Below, piece after piece: positions 24,688 through 33,446 of a stretch of DNA of 64,000 nucleotides; within the stretch, counting starts at the first letter, position 1; the number at the start of each line of letters is the position of its first letter. The stretch covers positions 1 to 64,000 of the forward strand of contig CABMIH010000088.1 of assembly GCA_902386205.1 (NCBI GenBank). Direction: 5' to 3'. The notes under the pieces were generated by a model. That model had not been told where the DNA came from. It made no database searches and was given only the letters and a program-made list of their open reading frames with translations. The stretch comes from an uncultured archaeon (lineage in GTDB: Archaea; Halobacteriota; Methanosarcinia; Methanosarcinales; Methanoperedenaceae). The position numbers were made by a program, and so were the translations under genes.

Positions 24688-26043
24688 ATGAAACCGATAT
24701 ATAAGAAGCAATTTATATTTATTTTTCTTGGATTAATTGCACTTGTATTTCCTTTCTTAGATACGCTTTTCCTGGTGCTGGTGTTTCTTGCCGGGACACT
24801 GTTTTTTAAAAAAGTATCCCCGGGATCGCCTGTTTTTAAAATGCTTGCCCGCGAATCCGATATCAAAACAGGGAAACTCACAGGCCTGGTACAGCTTTTT
24901 TGTATAATGACGATCCTGTTATTAATAAGTTTTATAATCCCCGATAAATTCCCCATATTCATAATCGGTGGGGCTTATGCTATTACAACATTTGGCGACG
25001 GTGTTGCCGACATTATAAATATTCATGACAGGGAAAAAACCCAGAACAACACAAAGATATATTCGGCAAGATCAAGCATTGCCTTTTTGATTTCCGGCTG
25101 TATATTTGCCTTCATTGTCGGGGCCCTGATAGTGGCTTGGAAAGGACCTGTCATATATCCTAACCCGTATGGTATCCTCTTTTTCCTCGCTGCGCTTGGG
25201 GCCATTACCGGGGCACTTCTTGAATCTGTGACCAGGGATGAAGATAATATCGTTATCCCTTTTGGTTCGGCGATGACCATGTGGCTTTTCTATATCTTCA
25301 GGTTCACCTATAAAATGGAGAATCTTATCATCGTACTTGTTTTCGCATTTGTTCTCGGATACCTTGCATACAGGGCACGCATTGCGGATATCTCTGCAAT
25401 GCTGAGCGCGACATTGATGGGGGTCGTTATTATTATATCCAGTGATAGATCCTGGTTTTTCATCCTTCTTGCTTTCTTTTTCCTGGGAAGCCTTTTCACC
25501 CGTTATAAATACAGTTATAAAAAAGCACATGGATTAGCCGAGAAAAAAGGCGGGGCGCGCGGATACAAGAATGTTTTCAGCAACTCACTGGCCGCACTTT
25601 CCCTGGCAGTTGCATACAGGATATTTTATCCTTCCTACGACCTGCTTTCGCTGACCATGTATCTTGGTTCTGTCGCCACGGCATGCGGCGACACGCTGGC
25701 AAGCGAGATAGGACAGACCTATAAAGGAGAGCCGCGGATGATCACGACATTCAGGAAAGCGCCGCCGGGCACAGACGGGGCGGTATCCGGCCTTGGCCTG
25801 GGCGCTGCGCTTTTTGGCGCATTGGCGATCGCGCTCCTTGCAATGTTAATACCTGGGATAAATATAGACTACAGGATCGCAGCGATCGTCGTGGCAGGAG
25901 GATTTATCGGGACGAACATCGATAGTGTGCTTGGCGCGACGCTCCAGCAGAAAGGTTACCTGACGAACAACGGCGTCAATCTTTTCGCAACCATTTCAGG
26001 AGCGATCATTTCGGGAATAATTTATTTAGGGCTCGTAGTATAG
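24688..26043 (+). CDS. Membrane protein: SEC59/dolichol-kinase-like half fused to DUF92 half
   Basis: 451 residues with roughly 12 hydrophobic segments. The N-terminal half has GGAYAITTFGDGVADII and SIAFLISGCIFAF motifs resembling CTP-dependent polyprenol kinases and cytidylyltransferase-like proteins. The C-terminal half is DUF92, with GGARGYKNVFSNSLAAL, GSVATACGDTLASEIG and FRKAPPGTDGAVSGLG. DUF92 includes the plant phytyl-phosphate kinase VTE6. Inference: phosphorylation of polyprenols or related lipids. The neighbour on the other strand is a degenerate prenyltransferase, which supports a lipid-carrier role. The 3' end overlaps tRNA-Arg by 15 nt. Confidence 0.8.
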   Translation: MKPIYKKQFIFIFLGLIALVFPFLDTLFLVLVFLAGTLFFKKVSPGSPVFKMLARESDIKTGKLTGLVQLFCIMTILLLISFIIPDKFPIFIIGGAYAITTFGDGVADIINIHDREKTQNNTKIYSARSSIAFLISGCIFAFIVGALIVAWKGPVIYPNPYGILFFLAALGAITGALLESVTRDEDNIVIPFGSAMTMWLFYIFRFTYKMENLIIVLVFAFVLGYLAYRARIADISAMLSATLMGVVIIISSDRSWFFILLAFFFLGSLFTRYKYSYKKAHGLAEKKGGARGYKNVFSNSLAALSLAVAYRIFYPSYDLLSLTMYLGSVATACGDTLASEIGQTYKGEPRMITTFRKAPPGTDGAVSGLGLGAALFGALAIALLAMLIPGINIDYRIAAIVVAGGFIGTNIDSVLGATLQQKGYLTNNGVNLFATISGAIISGIIYLGLVV

Positions 26044-26102
26044 TCCGGATAGTACATGGGCCTCCGGAGCCTATGACCCGGGTTCGAATCCCGGCGAGAC
26101 CG
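26029..26102 (+). tRNA. tRNA-Arg (CCG)
   Basis: 74 nt. The acceptor GGGCTCG pairs with CGAGACC except for one G-A mismatch at the third pair. The D-arm is GTAT/GTAC. The anticodon stem TGGGC/GCCTA encloses the loop CTCCGGA (anticodon CCG). The T-arm is CCGGG-TTCGAAT-CCCGG. Discriminator G; CCA not encoded. The first 15 bases are also the last codons and stop of the DUF92 gene. Confidence 0.88.
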
Positions 26103-26373
26103 TTGCGATTTTAAAAAACCGAAGAAAAATGGTATCGATACGCGCGAATTTGAGACGTTTCTCAGAGTTCAAAAAAAATCTATCTGTTGTTACGTGGAGA
26201 AGCGATTGATGAGAGGGTGGGGAATGATGCTATTTGTGACAATTATTATGATTGTAATCATTTAAATTCTGTTAAAATGATAATTATATATGTTAAGCAG
26301 TTGTTATAGATATAGTTCTATTTGAGGATAGGGGAAAAACGTTCAAGATAAACTTGAGATAGGGGTGATATGA

Positions 26374-26958
26374 ATGAGAAATAAAATAGTGATGATAGTG
26401 GCATTGTTCGCTGTGATGGCGGCGATGACGGGAATAGCAATTGCAGCATGTCCAGGAACTGGAGCAGTTAATCCTCCAGCGGGTATCGCAAGTGTTTCTT
26501 CAGGTTTCAGTGGAGACACTGAAACTTATACCATCGCCACAAATAATGTTGGTGTGGATATAAAGGGTTTATGCGTAATTACAGGAGATGGAATACCAGG
26601 CGCAGATATAACAGGGGAAGGACTATATGATAGTTGGGGATTCGATCATCCTGATAGCCAAGCATACTTTTCGTTTGAGGGTAGTGGAGTTAATTTATTG
26701 AATGCTAACGGCCAAACACAACCTGTGGGAAAAGCTACTTTTACTTCAGGTATACCAGATACTGGTAGAACTTATGTACTTCATGTTTCTGATACCACGG
26801 GTAGATATTGCCCTGGGGGAACAACAAATGACCCAGAAACTTGTTTCTATTACCCCGGAGGCAAAGTAATTCCAGAATTCCCCACAGTCGCCCTGCCCAT
26901 AGCAGCAGTGATCGGACTAGTATTTTTCTTCCAGCACAAGAAGAAAAAAGAAGAGTAA
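26374..26958 (+). CDS. Secreted PEF-CTERM surface protein
   Basis: 194 residues. A signal peptide (MRNKIVMIVALFAVMAAMTGIAIAAC) precedes a Gly/Thr-rich β-type domain of unrecognised family with five further Cys. The C-terminus IPEFPTVALPIAAVIGLVFFFQHKKKKEE has the PEF motif, a hydrophobic helix and a basic tail: the PEF-CTERM sorting signal handled by archaeosortases in Methanosarcina and relatives. The archaeosortase gene is not in the window. AGGGGTGAT stands four bases before ATG 26374. A small inverted repeat ATGATT-GT-AATCAT lies at about 26248-26261 upstream. Confidence 0.85.
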   Translation: MRNKIVMIVALFAVMAAMTGIAIAACPGTGAVNPPAGIASVSSGFSGDTETYTIATNNVGVDIKGLCVITGDGIPGADITGEGLYDSWGFDHPDSQAYFSFEGSGVNLLNANGQTQPVGKATFTSGIPDTGRTYVLHVSDTTGRYCPGGTTNDPETCFYYPGGKVIPEFPTVALPIAAVIGLVFFFQHKKKKEE

Positions 26959-27066
26959 TTTGAAAGAAGTCTAAAATCTCTCATACTCTTTTTCTTTTTT
27001 CATAAAAGTATAGATTGACTGTGATTATATCATTACAAAACTCAAGATTTCCGGGGAGGCACTAAA

Positions 27067-27117
27067 ATGAAATGGATTGCCGAAGGAAAATATAGAAGCG
27101 ATGAGTATCTGAGGTGA
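27067..27117 (+). CDS. Possible 16-residue leader ORF upstream of the SDR gene
   Basis: ATG 27067 is preceded by GGGGAGG at 27053-27059, a strong Shine-Dalgarno at good spacing. It opens MKWIAEGKYRSDEYLR and stops at TGA 27115-27117. The SDR start codon follows four bases later, so ribosomes ending here could re-initiate. It could also be a relic. No family is recognised. Confidence 0.35.
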   Translation: MKWIAEGKYRSDEYLR

Positions 27118-27121
27118 TTTT

Positions 27122-27808
27122 ATGAAACTTCAAAATAAGAGCGTGATTGTAACCGGAAGTGGAAGGGGCATCGGAGAATATATTGCAAAGAAGTTGGCGA
27201 GGGAAGGGGGAAATATAGTGCTAACAGGAAGAACAACAAAAGATATAGAAAAAGTAAGTAAAGATATAAATGATGCAGGGGGAAGGGCGATTTTTATCAG
27301 GGGGGATGTAACGAGAGAAGAAGATGTGAAAACAGTCATTCATGAAACTATCGAAGAATTCGGGAAAGTTGATGTGCTTGTAAATAATGCGGGGATAGGG
27401 TTAAAAAAATACATATGGGAAACTGGTGTCAAAGAATTTGATGAAGTAATGGATGTTAATGCAAAAGGAGTTTTCCTGTATATGAAGCATATTATTCCTG
27501 AAATGGATTTGAATGGTGGCTTGATAATAAATATTTCCTCAGGCGCAGGAAAGGAAGGAATCCCCATGTTGAGCGCATACTGTGCATCAAAATTTGCAGT
27601 GATCGGCCTTACCGAATCTGCTGCAGCCGAAGTTAAAAATGTCAAAATAGTTGCATTATGCCCGGGAAGTGTTGATACAGGGATGTTCAGGCAGCTGTTC
27701 CCGGATGAAAAGGCAGACCTCAAACCGGATGATGTCGCTGAAAAGGTGGCAGATATCTGCATCCATCCGGGAAAATATCGTCAGGGCCAATCTATTGAAA
27801 TTTACTGA
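27122..27808 (+). CDS. Short-chain dehydrogenase/reductase
   Basis: 228 residues of the classical SDR type. The NAD(P)-binding motif VTGSGRGIGEYIAKKL is at residues 10-25, DVLVNNAGIGLKKY carries the structural NNAG, and the catalytic set is Ser in NISSGAGKEG with YCASK (Tyr-x-x-x-Lys). It ends shortly after PGSVDTGMFRQLFPDEKADL and a short C-terminal segment. Arg at RTT after strand 2 suggests NADP preference. The substrate cannot be told. It lies on its own, convergent with rubredoxin. Confidence 0.9.
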   Translation: MKLQNKSVIVTGSGRGIGEYIAKKLAREGGNIVLTGRTTKDIEKVSKDINDAGGRAIFIRGDVTREEDVKTVIHETIEEFGKVDVLVNNAGIGLKKYIWETGVKEFDEVMDVNAKGVFLYMKHIIPEMDLNGGLIINISSGAGKEGIPMLSAYCASKFAVIGLTESAAAEVKNVKIVALCPGSVDTGMFRQLFPDEKADLKPDDVAEKVADICIHPGKYRQGQSIEIY

Positions 27809-27854
27809 TGAAAAAATTTGAACCTGGAAACCAGGGAATTGTACTAAATGCCGA

Positions 27855-28010
27855 TCACATCTTCTCAAACATATCTTTCGGTGCCCCGCAAACAGGGCAG
27901 ACCCAATCATCAGGAAGTTCTTCAAAAGCAGTTCCCGGTTTAGCCCTGGGCGGGTCCCCCATTTCAGGATCGTATATATAGCCGCAGATAGTGCATCGGT
28001 ATTTTGTCAT
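27855..28010 (-). CDS. Rubredoxin
   Basis: About 51 residues from ATG 28010, which has GGTGAGG just upstream; the frame from 28040 adds ten unconserved residues. Two Fe ligands pairs are visible: [17 protein letters not shown] and [15 protein letters not shown]. It is a one-electron carrier with a mononuclear Fe(Cys)4 centre, used in archaea in oxygen and peroxide defence and other reductase chains. No partner reductase is adjacent. Confidence 0.95.
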   Translation of the reverse strand: MTKYRCTICGYIYDPEMGDPPRAKPGTAFEELPDDWVCPVCGAPKDMFEKM

Positions 28011-28090
28011 TTCCTCACCACATGAATAAACTATCCGCATTGATAAAACTTTTGCTCACCTTTTACCACAATTTAGGTTACAACCCTATT

Positions 28091-30076
28091 TTAACCTGAC
28101 TTAAAAACCAGTGAAGATACACCTGAAATGCTGTCTTTTGTCCCTATCATGACAACAATATCCTGCGCTTCTAACGTGATATCTCCCGCAGGATTTGTTA
28201 TGGTCTGCCTGCCGCGCTGGATAGCAAGTACCGTAACACCGAATTTTCTCCTGAAAGCGATCTCAGCAAGGGACTTGCCTGCCAGGGGCGAAGCGACCTC
28301 GATCCTTATGGTCTCGATCTCAGTATCGGGCAAATGCTGTTTCAATTCCGGGAAAACCTCATACTTTTGCTGTATGTTCCTGAACATCTCATAACCATCC
28401 TTCCTGACCTCGCCAATGTGTTTTTCAATTTCATTGACCGGAATGAAATACCGATGCAGTACCCTTGAGATTATTTCGATCGAGGTTTCAAACTCCTCAG
28501 GTATCACATCATTTGCGCCAAGTGAATATAACGGATTGATTTCACTCGTATAACGTGTCCTGGCAATGATGAAAACCGAAGGATTAAAACGCCTTGTGAG
28601 TTCCACGATCCTGCGTGTTGCAGATGCATCGGAAATGGCGATCACCACGCAGCGTGCGGTCCCGATATTGACATTACCCAGCACCGCTTCTTTTGCGGCG
28701 TCGCCGTAAAATATGGGAACGCTTCTTCTTTTCTCGACCCTCACTGTCTCGGGATTCATTTCCAGCACTACAAACGGGATTTTCGATGCTGACAGGACCC
28801 TTGAAACATTCCTGCCGTTTAAGCCAAAACCCACGACAATTACATGATTTTTTAATTCCGCCTTCTCCATGGTATTTTCGGGCAGGCGCCCGAATTTCAG
28901 TACGCTGGATACCGGAAGCCGTTCAACAAGTTCGGAAAACCTCCCGCTCCCCTGTATCATAAAAGGGGTGAACACCATTGTTATGATCGATGATGCAAGA
29001 AACACCTGGTATTCCTGTGCCGAGATCAGTCCTGTATTAATTCCTTCCCTGGACAGAACGAAAGAGAACTCGCCGATCTGGGAAAGCGCTACACCCACAA
29101 GAACGCCTACCCTGAGCGGATAACCAAAAACCAAAGGAACAAGCGTTCCTGCCGCAAACTTGATCACAAGGATCGCAAGCACGGACAGCACTACAATAAG
29201 GGGATTGCCAATTACGGAACTTACATCAAGCAGCATGCCTATCGATACAAAAAAAAGTATGCTGAAGATATCCTTTAGAGGCAGTATCTCACTGAAAGCC
29301 TGGTTGCCGTACTCTGATTCGGAAATTATAAGACCGGCAAGAAAAGCGCCGAGGGCAAGTGATAATCCAACAAGTGACGTAAGCCACGCTGTCCCAAAAC
29401 ATATCAAAACGATGCTTATCAGGAACAACTCGCGGTTATGGGTCTGGACAATGCGGTAAAGAATGCCCGGAACGACAAAACGTGATATAATGATAATTAT
29501 ACCTACAAATGTCAGCGCCCGGGAAACATTAAATATAACATCAAAAGCAGACACATCCGATTTCCCGCCAAGCATAGGCATAAGCAGGACTATGACAACA
29601 ACGCTCAGGTCCTGGAATATCAATATAGCGGCAGCCAGGCGCCCCTGCGGTGAATCGATCTCGCCCCGGTCAGATAGTACCTTGAGCACTATGGCTGTGC
29701 TGCTCATCGCCACCAGGAAACCCACAAATAATCCCTGCCTGAGAGGGGCGCCAAACGACAGGGCTATCACCAGCACCGCGATCGTGGTCAAAAAAACCTG
29801 GAGAAATCCCCCCAGGAACACTGCCCGGTTTATCCTGATTATCTGGGCAAGTGAAAACTCAACCCCGATCAAAAACAATAGCAGGATAACACCGATCTCG
29901 GCAAGGCCCTCTATTAACCCCGCATCTTTTACGATACCCAGCATCGAAGGGCCAAGCATTACGCCGGCAATAAGATAGCCCACTATAGACGCAATGCGAA
30001 GATGATGGAACAAAAAAGTAATAATCACAGCAACGCCAAAAACAATTACGAAATCCCTCAGAAAAACAAGATCCAT
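28091..30076 (-). CDS. Kef-type monovalent cation:proton antiporter with TrkA domains
   Basis: About 661 residues from ATG 30076 (MDLVFLRDFVIVFG). The first ~390 residues hold about twelve membrane helices of the CPA2 family, including GYLIAGVMLGPSMLGI and FQDLSVVVIVLLMPML, which carries the conserved QD. A TrkA-N (RCK) domain follows with HVIVVGFGLNGRNVSRVL at about residue 415, then a TrkA-C domain near the C-terminus (ASPLAGKSLAEIAFRRKFGVTVLAI). The architecture is that of KefB/KefC-like K+ or Na+/H+ antiporters gated by nucleotide. Divergent from the ion channel gene at 30162. Confidence 0.9.
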   Translation of the reverse strand: MDLVFLRDFVIVFGVAVIITFLFHHLRIASIVGYLIAGVMLGPSMLGIVKDAGLIEGLAEIGVILLLFLIGVEFSLAQIIRINRAVFLGGFLQVFLTTIAVLVIALSFGAPLRQGLFVGFLVAMSSTAIVLKVLSDRGEIDSPQGRLAAAILIFQDLSVVVIVLLMPMLGGKSDVSAFDVIFNVSRALTFVGIIIIISRFVVPGILYRIVQTHNRELFLISIVLICFGTAWLTSLVGLSLALGAFLAGLIISESEYGNQAFSEILPLKDIFSILFFVSIGMLLDVSSVIGNPLIVVLSVLAILVIKFAAGTLVPLVFGYPLRVGVLVGVALSQIGEFSFVLSREGINTGLISAQEYQVFLASSIITMVFTPFMIQGSGRFSELVERLPVSSVLKFGRLPENTMEKAELKNHVIVVGFGLNGRNVSRVLSASKIPFVVLEMNPETVRVEKRRSVPIFYGDAAKEAVLGNVNIGTARCVVIAISDASATRRIVELTRRFNPSVFIIARTRYTSEINPLYSLGANDVIPEEFETSIEIISRVLHRYFIPVNEIEKHIGEVRKDGYEMFRNIQQKYEVFPELKQHLPDTEIETIRIEVASPLAGKSLAEIAFRRKFGVTVLAIQRGRQTITNPAGDITLEAQDIVVMIGTKDSISGVSSLVFKSG

Positions 30077-30161
30077 CATATTACAAACAGCACTAATATA
30101 GTACTGCAACTATAAATAATTCCCGCAATATTATTAACTCATTAATACAATAATTAACCGG

Positions 30162-31166
30162 ATGTTCAGGCTTCGAATAAACAAATCAATCATAGCCTAT
30201 GTTTCTATCGCAGTATTTCTCGTTATATTACACAGCCTGGTCTTCCTGTACCTGATGAGAACATATGAGAACAAGAATTGGGGCATTATAACTGCGGTTT
30301 ACTGGGTAATTGTGACCATGACCACGACAGGTTTCGGCGAGATCTATTTCACATCAGCCATCGGGCAATTGTTCACCATCGCCGTGATCATTTCAGGCGT
30401 GATAATGATATTCGCTCTTCTTTTCCCCCTTGTGGTCACGCCCTGGCTTGAAGAGAGTATACGGAAGGCATTGCCATCAAAAGTCCCGGCAGACCTGAAA
30501 AACCATATCATAATCTGCGGATATAACCAGCTTGTAGAAACACTCATTGCGGAACTGGAAGAGTATAAAATCCCTTTCATGGTCATCGATGAAAATGAAA
30601 AAAACATCAACCAGTTGATTTCCAGGAAAATACTATGCGTTCACGGTGATGCAACAGATGAAAATGTTTTACTGAATTCAAATATATCCTCTGCAAAAAT
30701 GCTCATAGCAAACCAGAGTGATGAAAAAAACGCCAGTATCATACTCACGGCAAAAGAGCTGAACAAGATCGAATTAATAGCCCTGGTTGAGGGCATAGCC
30801 AGGGCGGGATACTTAAAATATGCGGGCGCTGACCGCGTGATTTCACCAAAAACATTGTTCGGGACGTATATAGGCCGAAAAGCCATAGATCCCCTTACAG
30901 ACCATCTTGCCGGAGCTACCAGGTTCTTTGAGGATCTAAGCATAGTTGAGTTTCCCATTTATCCACGCAGTCCTCTTATCGGGAAAAAATTGAACGATAC
31001 GAGAATCAGGCAGCAAACGGGAGCAAATATCGTGGGCCTGTGGAGCGGGGGTAGGTTATTAATGAATCCGCAGCCCGATAGTTTAATAAAAGAAAGCTCT
31101 ATACTTCTGGCAGTCGGCACTGAAAAACAGCTTGAATCATTAAAAAGGTTAACACGGGGAATATGA
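30162..31166 (+). CDS. Potassium-channel-like protein with RCK (TrkA-N/TrkA-C) domains
   Basis: 334 residues. Two membrane helices (residues ~10-28 and ~70-95) flank a pore loop whose filter reads VTMTTTGFGEIYF. The sequence TTTGFGE replaces the canonical TVGYGD, so selectivity may be altered. TrkA-N follows with HIIICGYNQLVETLIAELEEY and DATDENVLLNSNISS, then TrkA-C with SPLIGKKLNDTRIRQQTGANIVGLW. This is the MthK-like layout. Its last 4 nt overlap the next trkA-like gene, so both are made together. Confidence 0.87.
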   Translation: MFRLRINKSIIAYVSIAVFLVILHSLVFLYLMRTYENKNWGIITAVYWVIVTMTTTGFGEIYFTSAIGQLFTIAVIISGVIMIFALLFPLVVTPWLEESIRKALPSKVPADLKNHIIICGYNQLVETLIAELEEYKIPFMVIDENEKNINQLISRKILCVHGDATDENVLLNSNISSAKMLIANQSDEKNASIILTAKELNKIELIALVEGIARAGYLKYAGADRVISPKTLFGTYIGRKAIDPLTDHLAGATRFFEDLSIVEFPIYPRSPLIGKKLNDTRIRQQTGANIVGLWSGGRLLMNPQPDSLIKESSILLAVGTEKQLESLKRLTRGI

Positions 31167-31813
31167 AAAAACATTTTATTCTGGTAGGATACGGGGATGT
31201 AGGAAAAAGCATAGCCGATGTGCTTGAAAAAGCCCATGTGGATTTTGTGGTCATTGACAGGAATGAGTCCAAGTTGAAGGATAAAGGTTTCACTTACGTT
31301 GCCGGGGACGCAACTGATGAAGAAGTCCTCAGGCGGGCAGGCATCCAGAACGCCTCAACAATAATTATTGTCCTGAATAATGACGACGATATTATTTTTA
31401 CTTCGCTTATCGTAAAGAACTTGAATTCCCGCTCAATAATCATCGCACGTGCAAATGCCACGAGGTCGATTGACAAGATATACAAGGCCGGGGCTGATTA
31501 CGTGGCATCTCTATCTATCGTTGCAGCGCAGATGCTTGCCCATATAGCTATCGGGCGTAAGGAAGAAACCATAATGATGCTTGAGGGATTGGAACTCAGC
31601 CGCTACACAGTGACCGCAGGTTCGCCCGTGATAGGGACAACCATAGCAGAGGCAAAGATACGTTCCAGGATAGGATGCACGATAATAGGTATTGAAGAGA
31701 ACGGGAAGACCACCACGGATATCGATCCCTCGATTGTGTTAAAAGAAGGAATGACACTTGCCATTATCGGGAACTGCGAGCAGATCGAGAAATTCAAGGA
31801 AGAATTTGTTTGA
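31163..31813 (+). CDS. TrkA-like RCK protein
   Basis: 216 residues with no membrane segment. TrkA-N has HFILVGYGDVGKSIADVLEK and GDATDEEVLRRAGIQNAST; TrkA-C has GSPVIGTTIAEAKIRSRIGCTIIGIEENGK. The protein is a nucleotide-binding gating subunit. Because it overlaps the channel gene by 4 nt (ATGA), it probably forms a hetero-gating ring with that channel's RCK domains. It is convergent with the membrane protein at 31817, three bases away. Confidence 0.88.
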   Translation: MKKHFILVGYGDVGKSIADVLEKAHVDFVVIDRNESKLKDKGFTYVAGDATDEEVLRRAGIQNASTIIIVLNNDDDIIFTSLIVKNLNSRSIIIARANATRSIDKIYKAGADYVASLSIVAAQMLAHIAIGRKEETIMMLEGLELSRYTVTAGSPVIGTTIAEAKIRSRIGCTIIGIEENGKTTTDIDPSIVLKEGMTLAIIGNCEQIEKFKEEFV

Positions 31814-31816
31814 TGT

Positions 31817-32446
31817 TCATTTAAACCCGTATTCCCTTTTAGCGCGCATCAGGTCCCCGATCCTTGTAGAAGTCAAAAGCTCAAAGACGATAAGTAACAG
31901 GAATAAAATTCCAAGGTTCGCTGCCGCCCCTGCCGCGCCTTTGCTTATGGCGATAAGAGCCGGGATAAGTGGCGCTGCAACAGTTCCGATAACGCCTGAC
32001 ATATGCATGAGAGCCCGGCTTCTGGCAGGGGCTTTCAGGTACGTGAAATAATTTATCCGCAGCGTTGGCTCGATCCTGGCGGGGCCGTTCAGGTAATAAT
32101 GCGTGAACTTTATGCCAAGGAGACTCCCGATAATGTAATGTGAAAGGGGGTGCAGCGTGGTCATCAGTACCAGTGCTGCGATGTAGAGCATCCAGTCCGC
32201 GCCTCCCTGGAAAGCAAGAGCTATGGCAGCAACAGTTACAATTAACTCCATCATGTTCCCGCCAAATACGCTGAAACTGAAAGAAACCTTCTCCCTGAAC
32301 TTTTTCTGGCTGATCTTCTCTATAAGATCCAGCATCTCCTCATCGCCGACCTTATCTTTTTTCACGATGTTGATAATAGCCTGGAACGCTTTTCCGTCGT
32401 ATTTATTTTCAATCAGCTTCAACTTCTCTTTTAATTCTTCTTGCAT
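31817..32446 (-). CDS. Multi-pass membrane protein, M50-like with HPxxH
   Basis: 209 residues from ATG 32446, which has GAGGTAG upstream; the longer frame to 32539 runs into birA and is rejected. The N-terminal ~70 residues are soluble and charged. About four membrane helices follow. One contains LHPLSHYIIGSLLGIKFTHY, resembling the zinc helix of site-2 proteases but with Pro where the catalytic Glu (HExxH) should be. It is therefore probably not an active M50 peptidase. Its role is unknown. It follows birA on the same strand with 25 nt between. Confidence 0.6.
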   Translation of the reverse strand: MQEELKEKLKLIENKYDGKAFQAIINIVKKDKVGDEEMLDLIEKISQKKFREKVSFSFSVFGGNMMELIVTVAAIALAFQGGADWMLYIAALVLMTTLHPLSHYIIGSLLGIKFTHYYLNGPARIEPTLRINYFTYLKAPARSRALMHMSGVIGTVAAPLIPALIAISKGAAGAAANLGILFLLLIVFELLTSTRIGDLMRAKREYGFK

Positions 32447-32471
32447 ACACACTACCTCGTGACTGTTCTTT

Positions 32472-33446
32472 TTAAGGTCTTCGCAGGTGCTCGCAGTTCC
32501 CCGCGACGATTTTTTCAAGCTTCCCTTCGCCTGTCTCAAGTATCAGCGCTCCTTCGCTGTCCACGCCGACGGCTTCCCCGTAAATGGTTGCGGCATGGGT
32601 CGTTATCTTGACCCATTCCCCTATGGTAGCAGACATGTTCCTCCATTCTTCAAGTATGGACGGAAAATCATCTTTCTGGAATAAGAGATAAAGCTCCTCG
32701 AATTCGAGAAGTAACCTCTGGACGAATCCGATACGATCTATCTCACGCCCCAGTTCCTTCTTCAGGGATGTGGAGCCATCGCGGATTTCATTGGGAAAAG
32801 ATTCGGTATCCACATTTGCATCTATCCCGATGCCAACTATGCAATAATCAATAAGGTCGATTTCAGCCCCTACCTCGGTAAGAATACCGCAAACCTTTTT
32901 CCCGTTGATAAGTACATCATTGGGCCATTTTATTTTTGCCTGGATACCATAACTGCTTATTGTTTTTGCAACTGAGACTCCGGCAAGGAGCGTGATCCTG
33001 GAAGCATGTAAAGGCTGTATCCTGGGTTTAATTATTATAGAAAGCCATATTCCTCCCTCAGGCGATATCCATTTCCGCCCGAGGCGTCCGCGCCCGCCTG
33101 TCTGGGACTCGGCTATTACGACAGTCCCCTCATCGGCCTGGCCTGCTATCTCTCTTGCTATTATGTTGGTGCTTTCGGTCTCTTCAAAATATTCAATGTC
33201 TTTCCCGATAATTTTTGTCTTGAGGCCGGCCCTGATCTCACCGGGAGCAAGCTTTCCTGACGAGCCCACAAGCGAATACCCAAGATGTGTGGAAGATTCT
33301 ATCCTGTATCCTTCATCCCGCAGTGCCTGGATATGTTTCCAGACAGCCGCCCTTGAAACTGAAAGCTCATGGGCAAGTTTTTCACCCGAAACCTGCTCTC
33401 CCTTGCCTATTAAAAGTTTTTCAAGTATCTTTTCCCTGATCTTCAT
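32472..33446 (-). CDS. birA: Biotin-protein ligase with DNA-binding domain
   Basis: 324 residues. An N-terminal winged helix ([32 protein letters not shown]) precedes the ligase domain, with [24 protein letters not shown] (biotinyl-AMP loop), [13 protein letters not shown] and [21 protein letters not shown]-terminal SH3-like part ends the protein. It attaches biotin to the carrier domain of PycB, and the HTH part may repress biotin genes. The start overlaps the stop of pycA by 4 nt, placing it in the pycB-pycA-birA operon. Confidence 0.95.
   Translation of the reverse strand: MKIREKILEKLLIGKGEQVSGEKLAHELSVSRAAVWKHIQALRDEGYRIESSTHLGYSLVGSSGKLAPGEIRAGLKTKIIGKDIEYFEETESTNIIAREIAGQADEGTVVIAESQTGGRGRLGRKWISPEGGIWLSIIIKPRIQPLHASRITLLAGVSVAKTISSYGIQAKIKWPNDVLINGKKVCGILTEVGAEIDLIDYCIVGIGIDANVDTESFPNEIRDGSTSLKKELGREIDRIGFVQRLLLEFEELYLLFQKDDFPSILEEWRNMSATIGEWVKITTHAATIYGEAVGVDSEGALILETGEGKLEKIVAGNCEHLRRP

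Noticed and set aside
26103-26373. Possible 26-residue peptide (ATG about 26130) in the gap after tRNA-Arg
   Set aside because: No ribosome site and no resemblance; the gap otherwise holds only the promoter of the PEF-CTERM gene.
31817-32446. Active site-2 protease (M50)
   Set aside because: The zinc helix reads HPLSH; the catalytic Glu of HExxH is missing, so only a membrane protein of M50-like look is claimed.
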